Source of the DNA: Vibrio tasmaniensis 1F-187
Lineage (GTDB): Bacteria; Pseudomonadota; Gammaproteobacteria; Enterobacterales; Vibrionaceae
Length of the DNA: 12,011 nucleotides
Assembly (NCBI RefSeq): GCF_000272405.2
Contig: NZ_AJZM02000418.1
Coordinates: 1-12,011, forward strand
Direction: 5' to 3'
Shown: in pieces, positions 1 to 5,645 of the stretch
Layout: the number at the start of each line of letters is the position of its first letter
How positions within the stretch are numbered: the stretch's first letter is position 1
The notes under the pieces: generated by a model
The model's database searches: none
What the model saw: the letters and a program-made list of their open reading frames with translations, nothing else
Told to the model about the DNA's origin: nothing
Program-made: the position numbers and the translations under genes

Positions 1-24
1 ATAATAAGATAATAAGATAATAAG
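1..24. repeat. Three tandem copies of 8-bp repeat ATAATAAG
   Basis: Three exact head-to-tail copies of ATAATAAG occupy the first 24 bases, and the array may continue outside the window. It is short and AT-rich. It could be a protein-binding array, an unwinding element or simple-sequence drift; the sequence alone does not decide. Confidence 0.6.
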
Positions 25-60
25 GTAGGTTGAAATAAATATGAAGAAGACCTCCATTTA

Positions 61-89
61 TTGCCTAAATACTAAACATTTGTAATACT
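61..89 (+). promoter_or_regulatory. Possible sigma70 promoter for the plus-strand small-gene cluster
   Basis: TTGCCT at 61-66 lies 17 bp from AATACT at 84-89, which is preceded by TGT (81-83), giving an extended -10 look. Each hexamer matches consensus at about four of six positions. The same nonamer TGTAATACT recurs at 3127-3135 upstream of another plus-strand gene, there without a clear -35. This is a prediction by eye only. Confidence 0.3.
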
Positions 90-116
90 GTGTTTACTGC
101 ATATCGCATGTAGTGG

Positions 117-215
117 GCTATTTTATAGCGACAACCAGTTTATCTGGTTCACTAACCAATTTAATCTCATAGGGAATCGTCCCTATGGGCGCTTCTCCTG
201 AGTAAGGAGACTATA
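117..215 (+). promoter_or_regulatory. Structured leader 1 with Shine-Dalgarno-sequestering hairpin
   Basis: Four stem-loops follow one another: GCTAT/ATAGC (117-121/125-129), AACCAG/CTGGTT (133-138/144-149), CATAGGGA/TCCCTATG (168-175/180-187) and TCTCCT/AGGAGA (194-199/205-210). The last stem buries the AAGGAG ribosome binding site that serves the ATG at 216. The stems are seen directly; translational control is inferred. Confidence 0.6.
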
Positions 216-494
216 ATGGATAAAGAGATGGAAACCGTACAGATTCCTGCTGATAAGCTAGTCGATGCATTACTTCATATGAAGCAATTTGAGCATCACT
301 ACGCGACTCAGGAATCGGTTGATAATCTTAAAGAATCGGTTCGAGAGTTAAAGTCTGATACTAATAAGCGTTTTGACCAGGTCGATAAACGCTTTGATAA
401 GTTAGAAGGTAAGTTAGATCGCTTACAGTGGTTTATCTTAGCTTCCGTTCTTACTCTTTTTTTTAAAGAACAGATTTTTTCTTTGTTCATCTAA
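216..494 (+). CDS. Small coiled-coil protein with C-terminal membrane anchor, unknown function
   Basis: Function not recognised. The 92-residue product has a charged N-terminal part and a heptad-rich stretch at about residues 35-68 (repeated RFD-x-VDKRFDKLEGK pattern), typical of a short coiled coil. A hydrophobic segment at about 71-92 should anchor it in the inner membrane by its C-terminus. Small coiled-coil/tail-anchor proteins of this build (XhlA-like or DUF1640-like in appearance) are common in phages and plasmids, but I cannot assign a family. The start ATG has a strong AAGGAG site six bases upstream, inside a hairpin. It is first in a plus-strand run of genes with similar leaders ending in ardC, which suggests an accessory role in establishment of the element. 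Confidence 0.75.
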   Translation: MDKEMETVQIPADKLVDALLHMKQFEHHYATQESVDNLKESVRELKSDTNKRFDQVDKRFDKLEGKLDRLQWFILASVLTLFFKEQIFSLFI

Positions 495-601
495 ACTAAC
501 CTCAATATTCATAGCGGAACTACTCCGTGTCTATGCCAGTTTGTCTGGCTTAGGCCAAACGAATTAGCAATTTTAATTATTAATTCAATGTGGGGAAGAC
601 T
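495..601 (+). promoter_or_regulatory. Structured leader 2, copy of the repeated leader module
   Basis: It begins directly at the preceding stop with TAAACTAACCT (492-502), then ATAGCGGA with hairpin CGGA/TCCG (515-518/524-527). Next comes CTATGCCAG/CTGGCTTAG (531-539/545-553, one T-T mismatch), then CGAATTAG (560-567), whose GAATTA can pair with TAATTC at 581-586 just ahead of the GGGGAAG ribosome binding site. The same order of elements recurs at 961-1044 and, shortened, at 1447-1494. Confidence 0.55.
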
Positions 602-964
602 ATGAACACTTCATCAATTGCATGTGCTTTAGACTTTATATTTGAATCAAAACCATCAAAATTAACAACACATTATCACATGAAATTAGGGGCTTATCTC
701 TCCTTTGCGTATGATGATGTTTACATTTGGTGTTGTGTTAATGAAGCTTGGATAGAAAGTTCGATTGATATTCAAGATGCATTAACTTTTAACTTTGAGG
801 AAATGACATCCAATGGCTTATCTTGTATCGGGAAATCCCTTTGCATTTGCGGCGGTGATGCTTTGATTAATTTGAGTCGTAGTGGCGTTTTTACTGCTGA
901 ATGTAAAAGTTGTAACTTTTCTGTTGAGTTGGCTGAAAATGACGCTTTAGCTTGTATAAAGTAA
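602..964 (+). CDS. Small cysteine-rich protein with a possible zinc ribbon, unknown function
   Basis: Function not recognised. The product is 120 residues if translation starts at ATG 602, which has GGGGAAG (592-598) in front. A GTG in the same frame at 590 lies inside that ribosome binding site and is less likely. The C-terminal third holds C81-x-C83-G-G and, 17 residues later, C101-x-x-C104, a spacing compatible with a single zinc ribbon; two more cysteines (C44, C45) lie in an aromatic-rich middle section. The protein shows no membrane segment or signal peptide. It lies between two copies of the leader module, in the small-gene run that precedes ardC. A zinc-binding DNA- or protein-interaction role is only a guess. 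Confidence 0.65.
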   Translation: MNTSSIACALDFIFESKPSKLTTHYHMKLGAYLSFAYDDVYIWCCVNEAWIESSIDIQDALTFNFEEMTSNGLSCIGKSLCICGGDALINLSRSGVFTAECKSCNFSVELAENDALACIK

Positions 965-1056
965 ACTAACCTATCTGAATAGCGGATCACCGCTGCTAAC
1001 GCCATTTCGTATGGCATTAGCCAGCGAATTAGGCGCACCCTAATGTGAGGTCTTCT
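965..1056 (+). promoter_or_regulatory. Structured leader 3, best copy of the repeated leader module
   Basis: TAAACTAACCT (962-972) again overlaps the previous stop codon. Then come AGCGG/CCGCT (981-985/990-994), GCTAACGCCAT/ATGGCATTAGC (995-1005/1011-1021, one C-A mismatch, loop TTCGT), CGAATTAG (1025-1032) and a third stem ATTAGG/CCTAAT (1028-1033/1039-1044). The ribosome binding site GAGG (1047-1050) follows. Three stems lie almost back to back, suggesting a folded RNA. Confidence 0.6.
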
Positions 1057-1449
1057 ATGCACCAATCAATTAAAAATGCCGATATAGAGTACGTATTGAA
1101 AGACATGTACTTTGCGACCATATCGCAGACTTACATCAATTTCACTCGTGCCATCGACTTACTTTTCACTAGATACACAAGTAGTTCTATTTGTGTTACT
1201 TCTAGCCATGAAAAGCAAGTAAAAGCGTTCAACACACCAATCAAAACAAAAAATGCGACACTGGCTTTTACGTTACACGTATGCGGCTTATATGCTCGTC
1301 ATGCGAAAAAACGGGGTGATAAGTCCACGATGCGTTTGTGTGAAAACTGCGCGAAATGTATCGAGGAACATTTACCTTGTTGTGATGAAAAAAAAGCTAT
1401 CTCAATGGTATTAATGCAATTGAGAAAACAACCGTCCATTTTGATCTAG
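1057..1449 (+). CDS. Small cysteine-rich protein, unknown function
   Basis: Function not recognised. ATG 1057 is chosen because GTGAGG ends six bases before it; an in-frame GTG at 1045 overlaps that site. The 130-residue product is mildly basic and probably helical. It contains a cysteine cluster C95-x2-C98-x2-C101 followed by C108-C109, plus a histidine at 105, so metal binding or a redox role is possible. No membrane segment or known catalytic motif is seen. The stop codon TAG (1447-1449) forms part of the first stem of the next leader, so translation of this gene could influence folding of that leader. It is the third gene in the run leading to ardC. Confidence 0.65.
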   Translation: MHQSIKNADIEYVLKDMYFATISQTYINFTRAIDLLFTRYTSSSICVTSSHEKQVKAFNTPIKTKNATLAFTLHVCGLYARHAKKRGDKSTMRLCENCAKCIEEHLPCCDEKKAISMVLMQLRKQPSILI

Positions 1450-1524
1450 CGTGCTACTCCGCGCTAATGCCATTCGTTTGGCATTAGCCAGCGGATGATT
1501 TTTAATAAATTAAGGAATCAACGC
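1447..1524 (+). promoter_or_regulatory. Structured leader 4 with two mutually exclusive stems
   Basis: A perfect 10-bp stem GCTAATGCCA/TGGCATTAGC (1463-1472/1479-1488) with loop TTCGTT is the counterpart of the main stem of leaders 2 and 3. An alternative stem TAGCG/CGCTA (1447-1451/1462-1466) uses the upstream stop codon and the start of the main stem, so both cannot form fully together. AAGGAA at 1512-1517 is the ribosome binding site of the next gene. Confidence 0.55.
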
Positions 1525-1995
1525 ATGTTAGTAATTAACTCTGAAAAAGAATACGAAGAAGAATCTAACAATCTAATCTCATTTATTGAACATCCTCTTT
1601 ATGGCGAACTTCCAGAACATGAACAAACATATGAGGAAACAGTGACGGCATTAGATAAATGGCGTGAAGATAATCCAATCAAGATTGATGAAGAAGGCGA
1701 ATATTGTAGTAAGGAAGAAAATAAGAGAGGTTATTTCACTGCTTGCCACTACGATGATTTATTCATAGATATTGAACAAAGACTCCGTGATGGTAAAGCG
1801 ATATCAGGCGTTCTTTTGTCTGAATTGAAACAGACGTTGTACAGCGAGCCCGAAGTGGTGAGTTGGCTATGTACGTTTTACCTTCTTGATGCTGATGAGC
1901 CGCAATCTGTGGTTCATTGGTTGAAAAAGCAAATGCTGGATGCTCGTTTTAATGCACGTCTAGAAGTGCGTATTGAACAAGCTAAACTGAATTAA
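1525..1995 (+). CDS. Acidic protein of unknown function in the ardC cluster
   Basis: Function not recognised. Starting at ATG 1525 (AAGGAA at 1512-1517, seven bases upstream) gives 156 residues; an in-frame ATG at 1495 has no good ribosome binding site and lies just behind the leader stem. The first 60 residues are strikingly acidic, with about 18 Asp/Glu against about four Lys/Arg, including runs such as EKEYEEE. The second half is better balanced, with hydrophobic helices near residues 93-140 and a basic, amphipathic C-terminus. The position directly upstream of ardC and the negative charge make a DNA-mimic type of anti-defence protein conceivable, but this is speculative and the sequence does not resemble ArdA or Ocr as far as I can tell. 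Confidence 0.7.
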   Translation: MLVINSEKEYEEESNNLISFIEHPLYGELPEHEQTYEETVTALDKWREDNPIKIDEEGEYCSKEENKRGYFTACHYDDLFIDIEQRLRDGKAISGVLLSELKQTLYSEPEVVSWLCTFYLLDADEPQSVVHWLKKQMLDARFNARLEVRIEQAKLN

Positions 1996-2130
1996 CTACC
2001 AACCTAACTATTATCGAAAACCAAACAATTTGTTCAGTTAAAAGCGTTTATCTCTTTTAACTGATACGTCCAACCATACGGGAAATTACTCCCGTATGGG
2101 GGTAGTTTTTCTCATAGAGTGAGAAAAATC
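1996..2130 (+). promoter_or_regulatory. Structured leader 5 upstream of ardC
   Basis: Three strong stems occur in 95 bases: CAGTTAAAAG/CTTTTAACTG (2035-2044/2054-2063), CCATACGGGA/TCCCGTATGG (2074-2083/2090-2099) and TTTTTCTC/GAGAAAAA (2106-2113/2121-2128). The third covers the GAG that is the only Shine-Dalgarno-like sequence for the ATG at 2131. The pair of last stems has the same layout as the pair at 168-210 in leader 1. Confidence 0.6.
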
Positions 2131-3036
2131 ATGACGAAATCTACTAAGAAAACAGTAAGCAAAACACCACGCGATTTTCATCAAGAGGTGACTAATCAAA
2201 TTATCGAAGCGCTAGAGGCTGGAGTGAAGCCTTGGGCTTGTCCTTGGGATGTGACTCAGTCCGACGGTCTACCTTATAACTTTTTAACAGGTAACACGTA
2301 TTCAGGAATGAATGTGATGTTGCTTTGGATGAGTGCTCAAATGAATCAATTTAGCTCGAATCAATGGCTAACTTTCAAGCAAGCATTAGATCTTGGGGGG
2401 AACGTTATTAAAGGTGAGAAGGGGACGCATATTACTTTTTACAAGTCTTTGGAAAAAGAAAAGACAGTGAATGGTAAAGAGAAAATCGAAACGATTCCGA
2501 TGTTGAAAACGTTTGTTGTTTTCAACCTGGATCAGATTGAGGGGATCACCAAACCAGAGCCTAAAACGGATCTGAGAGGTGAGCTTGATTTGAGGGAGGA
2601 TGTGGAGGATTTCTTTAAAGCGACGGGAGCAACCATTAACTACGTCGGTCAGAAGGCTTTCTTTCGACCATCGACGGATGAGATTGTTATCCCAGAGCGT
2701 GATCGCTTTGAATCAACCGCAAATCTTTACGCTACCGTGTTGCACGAACTTACGCATTGGACGGGACACAAATCTCGACTTAATCGCACAAAGGGAAGCA
2801 AGTTCGGTGATAAAGATTACGCGTTTGAGGAGCTCGTTGCAGAACTCGGGTCGGCTTTTTTAATGGCAGATTTTGGGGTTGTGGGCGATGTTCAACATGA
2901 ATCTTACATTGCGAATTGGCTTGAGGTTTTAAAAAATGATAAACGATTCATTTTTAAGGCGGCGAGTCAGGCATCAAAAGCGTTTACTCATTTGAAAGAG
3001 TACGTTGAAGATGAAAATCAATTAAAAGCAGCATAA
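2131..3036 (+). CDS. ardC: ArdC-family antirestriction protein (ssDNA-binding plus zincin metallopeptidase domain)
   Basis: ArdC proteins protect incoming plasmid DNA from host restriction; the known protein (pSa ArdC) binds single-stranded DNA and has a metallopeptidase-like C-terminal domain. Here residues 12-135 form the N-terminal DUF1738-type domain, with the typical PWACPWD (34-40) and NVMLLW stretches. Residues 155-290 form the zincin domain, with HELTHWTGH (H205, E206, H209) and a downstream AFEELVAELG helix (E234/E238) as likely third ligand. The length of 301 residues is usual for the family. ATG 2131 is preferred over the in-frame GTG 2119, which has no ribosome binding site at useful distance. 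The gene ends a plus-strand cluster with an intrinsic terminator 54 bases downstream. Leader hairpins over the start site suggest controlled or delayed translation. The cytoplasm of the recipient is the expected place of action. Confidence 0.93.
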   Translation: MTKSTKKTVSKTPRDFHQEVTNQIIEALEAGVKPWACPWDVTQSDGLPYNFLTGNTYSGMNVMLLWMSAQMNQFSSNQWLTFKQALDLGGNVIKGEKGTHITFYKSLEKEKTVNGKEKIETIPMLKTFVVFNLDQIEGITKPEPKTDLRGELDLREDVEDFFKATGATINYVGQKAFFRPSTDEIVIPERDRFESTANLYATVLHELTHWTGHKSRLNRTKGSKFGDKDYAFEELVAELGSAFLMADFGVVGDVQHESYIANWLEVLKNDKRFIFKAASQASKAFTHLKEYVEDENQLKAA

Positions 3037-3090
3037 ATTCAATTTGTTACTTAAATAAATGACATTATTAAATATATACTCATTAAAATG

Positions 3091-3117
3091 CCCAATAGTT
3101 CGCTATTGGGTTTTTTT
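3091..3117 (+). terminator. Rho-independent terminator after ardC
   Basis: A perfect stem CCCAATAG/CTATTGGG (3091-3098/3103-3110) with the stable loop TTCG is followed by seven T residues (3111-3117). It closes the plus-strand cluster. Confidence 0.92.
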
Positions 3118-3159
3118 ATGCTTCACTGTAATACTTGTTATTGGGGGGAGTTACAATAG

Positions 3160-3606
3160 ATGAATAATAATGAAGACAAAGCACTACTGAGTGTCTATGA
3201 GAACAGGCTTCGCCGCTTGGGTGTGGTAGATAAGCAGATTAAGAAATGGATGAAAGATTGCTCACCCTTGGAGTTGAAAAAACGTATAGATCTTTTGAAA
3301 GAATCACAATGCTCATTGCTTCAAAAGATAAAAAAATCAAGTGCAGATCGTCTCATAAATCAAGAATCAAACATGGATATCTCGAATGTTCCTAACGAAG
3401 AAGCGACGTTACAATCATTCTTTACAGAGAAACCTAAGTTAAAAACTGATATTCAAGGACTGGTTGAATGCTCTCCAGCTAACACAGCATTTACTTTTGA
3501 TTCTCAACCAGTAACGAAGATAATGCGAGTGAAATACGAGGATGTGGTTATTGATGATAATACTGATATCACTATGTTAAATAAGCGACGACATTTCATG
3601 AGGTAA
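3160..3606 (+). CDS. Hypothetical protein with helical, basic N-terminus
   Basis: Function not recognised. The 148-residue product starts at ATG 3160 with GGGGGGAG nine bases upstream. Residues 1-65 are rich in Lys, Arg and Leu and read as amphipathic helices, possibly a short coiled coil or a DNA-binding helical bundle. Residues 66-110 look flexible and polar, and residues 110-148 contain a short beta-like stretch (KIMRVKYEDVVIDD) and end in a basic tail. There is no signal peptide or membrane segment. The gene stands alone between the ardC terminator and a stem-loop-rich spacer, converging on the minus-strand toxin-like pair, so the context says little about its role. Confidence 0.65.
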   Translation: MNNNEDKALLSVYENRLRRLGVVDKQIKKWMKDCSPLELKKRIDLLKESQCSLLQKIKKSSADRLINQESNMDISNVPNEEATLQSFFTEKPKLKTDIQGLVECSPANTAFTFDSQPVTKIMRVKYEDVVIDDNTDITMLNKRRHFMR

Positions 3607-3609
3607 TTT

Positions 3610-3689
3610 TACATTGATGGGGTTTGCGCCCATTTCAGCGAAAAGTCCAATGTAAGCTGTCAGCCCTTTATTTATAAAGGCTGACAGCT
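3610..3689. other. Compact multi-stem inverted-repeat structure
   Basis: TACATTG (3610-3616) pairs with CAATGTA (3648-3654) and encloses ATGGG/CCCAT (3617-3621/3629-3633). It is immediately followed by an 11-bp stem AGCTGTCAGCC/GGCTGACAGCT (3655-3665/3679-3689) that extends by TTT/AAA past a one-base bulge. No T-run follows on either strand, so an ordinary intrinsic terminator is unlikely. A structured RNA, a 3' UTR element or a DNA site (origin, recombination or transfer) are open options. Confidence 0.55.
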
Positions 3690-3744
3690 AGGATCTATAT
3701 CCTTCGTTATATTTCAACAAGGTCTTTACTGATTTGTTGGGAGT

Positions 3745-3767
3745 AGCGCAAGTAGTGAACTTGCGCT
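3745..3767. other. Perfect 9-bp stem-loop in the convergent intergenic spacer
   Basis: AGCGCAAGT (3745-3753) and ACTTGCGCT (3759-3767) form a perfect inverted repeat around AGTGA. It is flanked by the similar sequences TTGTTGGGAG (3734-3743) and TTGTGGGAG (3767-3775). No T-run on either strand marks it as an intrinsic terminator. Confidence 0.5.
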
Positions 3768-3805
3768 TGTGGGAGGGGTTATTGATATGCACTAAAGCAT
3801 TTAAG

Positions 3806-4180
3806 TTAAATCCCGACCCCTTTAGCAAGTAAAACAAAACAAATCAGTCCGATCCAACTCCACACACCTAGTGCATTGACCCACATAAACACTTTGAATT
3901 TTACAGAGTCAGTGGTAGCTCGTTTATGAATAAATGGATACTTAACCCAATAATGGAACAACCTTGTATTGATGTAAGCAGAAATCATACACATCCTATT
4001 TGCATGCAATTTATCCACATTCTTAGACAGTTGATGATCAATAAAAACTATTCGCTGAGGATCTCCTAAAGAAACCATAGCGCTCATGACAACTCCAGGA
4101 ACCGACCAAACTATAGCGTAAGCTCCAAAAATTGCGGCAGGTATCATAATAAAAAACTCCCACCAAACAGCATTTGACAT
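3806..4180 (-). CDS. Small inner-membrane protein, candidate immunity protein of the adjacent toxin
   Basis: The 124-residue product starts at ATG 4180, with GGAG six bases upstream; that site overlaps the stop codon (4185-4183) of the upstream gene, so the two are probably translationally coupled. Another in-frame ATG at 4198 lies inside the upstream gene and lacks a comparable site. Two clear hydrophobic segments lie at about residues 8-34 and 96-119, with a weaker one near 62-80 and a polar, basic loop between. A small multi-span membrane protein directly behind a gene for a glycine-rich, membrane-active-looking protein is the usual layout for an immunity protein that blocks a pore-forming partner in the inner membrane. 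The immunity role is inferred from position and topology only; it could also be a secretion helper. Confidence 0.6.
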   Translation of the reverse strand: MSNAVWWEFFIMIPAAIFGAYAIVWSVPGVVMSAMVSLGDPQRIVFIDHQLSKNVDKLHANRMCMISAYINTRLFHYWVKYPFIHKRATTDSVKFKVFMWVNALGVWSWIGLICFVLLAKGVGI

Positions 4181-4182
4181 AA

Positions 4183-5589
4183 TTACTCCGTAAGCCATTC
4201 ATAAACAAAGTAAGCACCATCACCAGCAGACTTCCCTGCCGTTGAGCCAGCTACACCACCAACAGCTCCCCCCACCACAAATGAGCCTACCGCAGCAATT
4301 GCGAGAACAGGCGCAGAAGTTATACCGACAACACCTAGAACAAGTAACACGCCAGAAGTCATAGCACTACCACCTACACTCCCTCCATACCATCCACCAA
4401 TAAATCCACCGACCTCACGGGATGTTGTCTTTCCACAATCCCCAGAGTCGTCTACTTTGCAAGCTTCGTAAATGCTATCTACGCCACTCGCAATGCCAAT
4501 ACCTAGACCGATATAACCTAACCCTCTCGCAGCAGAAATTCCGATAGCAATATTCGCGGTTCGCTTTCCAAGGCTTGGCACAAAACCTGATTTCAATATT
4601 TCATCCGCGTGATGGATTACCGATTTCGTGGAGAGCTTTAAATTACGCTTAACCTGACGATAAGCTGGGATTTCAACACTTCGCTTAGAGAGCATCGCAA
4701 ACGAGCCGTCCAACTTTTGAAATAAGGTCGCTCGCTCGGCGATAAACGAACCGTAATTCATTCCACCGGTTCGACTTGCCATAGCCACTTGTGACGCATA
4801 CAAATCATTAATATCTAAAACAACATTTTGGATGTTCTTTAAGTTCTGCTCAACAATCGTAGCCGTAGCCCCAACGCCAGTAGACACCTGAGCATAATAA
4901 TCAGTCGGTAATCCATCCTCTCTTATGCGCTTTTCTAGCTGATAGGAAAACAAATCAAAGTGACGATGTAATGTCGCTACCTCTTCATTGTTCAGTTTCG
5001 CCAGCTCAGTACTCGCGGCTTGAGCCTCCTCTTTTAAATCCTTGAGAGCTTGCTTATCTTTCTTCTCAACCGGTTTCATTGTCGGTAGAACAACTATCTC
5101 TCCCTGCCTCACATAAGAATTTAAATGACGATTCTGACCTTTAATGAAATTGATAGTTTTCTGAGAAGTCTCAGGGGTAAAGAGCTCATCCCACATCAAA
5201 TCAATTTGCCCTGTTTCTTCAACCTGATACCAACCAAGCATAAACACATTATCGAGACAAACCTCGGTAGGAATGTCAGAGAGAGCATTCAGTTCTGGGG
5301 ACGCTAAAGGGGAAGGCGTGGGCATACCCCCGAAACTCGGAGAAGAGGGCGAGCTAGGAGCGAAGGAGGCCGTCTCTTGTCTCACTTTCGCCACAGCTTC
5401 AGCTTGCGCTTGTCTTTGGTCTATCAATGTTTGAGTTTTAGGCGCGACGATAGGGTTATTCATCATCTTTTTTTGAACGTCGGTTTGCGCCTCGAACATG
5501 GCGACCGCTTCCTCATACGTTGCCGTCGTACTTGGATCAGACCAATACATCGATCGGGAATGAGGGAAAGGGTAGTTGTCTTTAGCCAT
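4183..5589 (-). CDS. Putative membrane-targeting toxin or effector with glycine-rich hydrophobic C-terminus
   Basis: The 468-residue protein has no N-terminal signal peptide. Residues 1-70 are polar and helical, 75-98 a Ser/Pro-rich linker, and 108-172 a compact domain ending in HLNSYVRQGEIVVLP, which resembles the end of a LysM-like fold. Residues 175-225 form a charged coiled coil and 235-335 a helical region. Residues 344-460 are strongly hydrophobic and glycine-rich, with GxxxG-like repeats (for example VGGAVGGVAGSTAGKSAG), interrupted by a short loop with C377 and C385. This build is typical of toxins that insert into membranes, such as colicin-like pore-formers and the Tme-type type VI secretion effectors of Vibrio. 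The coupled downstream membrane protein fits an immunity partner. A TGA two codons upstream fixes ATG 5589 as first possible start. No VgrG, PAAR or Hcp gene is in the window, so the delivery route is unknown; a phage-like or conjugation-related structural role is a weaker alternative. Confidence 0.6.
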   Translation of the reverse strand: MAKDNYPFPHSRSMYWSDPSTTATYEEAVAMFEAQTDVQKKMMNNPIVAPKTQTLIDQRQAQAEAVAKVRQETASFAPSSPSSPSFGGMPTPSPLASPELNALSDIPTEVCLDNVFMLGWYQVEETGQIDLMWDELFTPETSQKTINFIKGQNRHLNSYVRQGEIVVLPTMKPVEKKDKQALKDLKEEAQAASTELAKLNNEEVATLHRHFDLFSYQLEKRIREDGLPTDYYAQVSTGVGATATIVEQNLKNIQNVVLDINDLYASQVAMASRTGGMNYGSFIAERATLFQKLDGSFAMLSKRSVEIPAYRQVKRNLKLSTKSVIHHADEILKSGFVPSLGKRTANIAIGISAARGLGYIGLGIGIASGVDSIYEACKVDDSGDCGKTTSREVGGFIGGWYGGSVGGSAMTSGVLLVLGVVGITSAPVLAIAAVGSFVVGGAVGGVAGSTAGKSAGDGAYFVYEWLTE

Positions 5590-5597
5590 CAGTCAGT

Positions 5598-5625
5598 TGC
5601 TCATTATTATATTCAGTAATGAGCA
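5598..5625 (-). promoter_or_regulatory. Palindrome at the translation start region of the putative toxin gene
   Basis: TGCTCATTA (5598-5606) and TAATGAGCA (5617-5625) form a perfect 9-bp inverted repeat around a 10-base centre. It ends eight bases before the start codon at 5589 and contains the only GAG that could act as ribosome binding site. It could be an operator for a dimeric repressor or an mRNA hairpin limiting translation. Confidence 0.5.
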
Positions 5626-5645
5626 TACCAATAATTTCAGGTGTT

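Noticed and set aside
772..1065. 97-codon minus-strand frame opposite the second small gene and leader 3
   Set aside because: It lies across a well-supported plus-strand gene and a structured leader, has no good ribosome binding site, and its sequence looks like an antisense shadow.
2600..2863. 87-codon plus-strand frame inside ardC
   Set aside because: It is out of frame with the clear zincin domain of ArdC and has no support of its own.
3610..3654. Self-cleaving ribozyme of hammerhead type, suggested by TTGATG and GCGAAAAGTC
   Set aside because: The conserved core elements are not in the required order around stem II, so the match is superficial.
3655..3689. Intrinsic terminator for the gene ending at 3606
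   Set aside because: The stem is strong but no T-run follows on either strand.
3734..3775. Integron attC-like site
   Set aside because: There is a hairpin, but no proper core-site pair and no integron integrase in the window.
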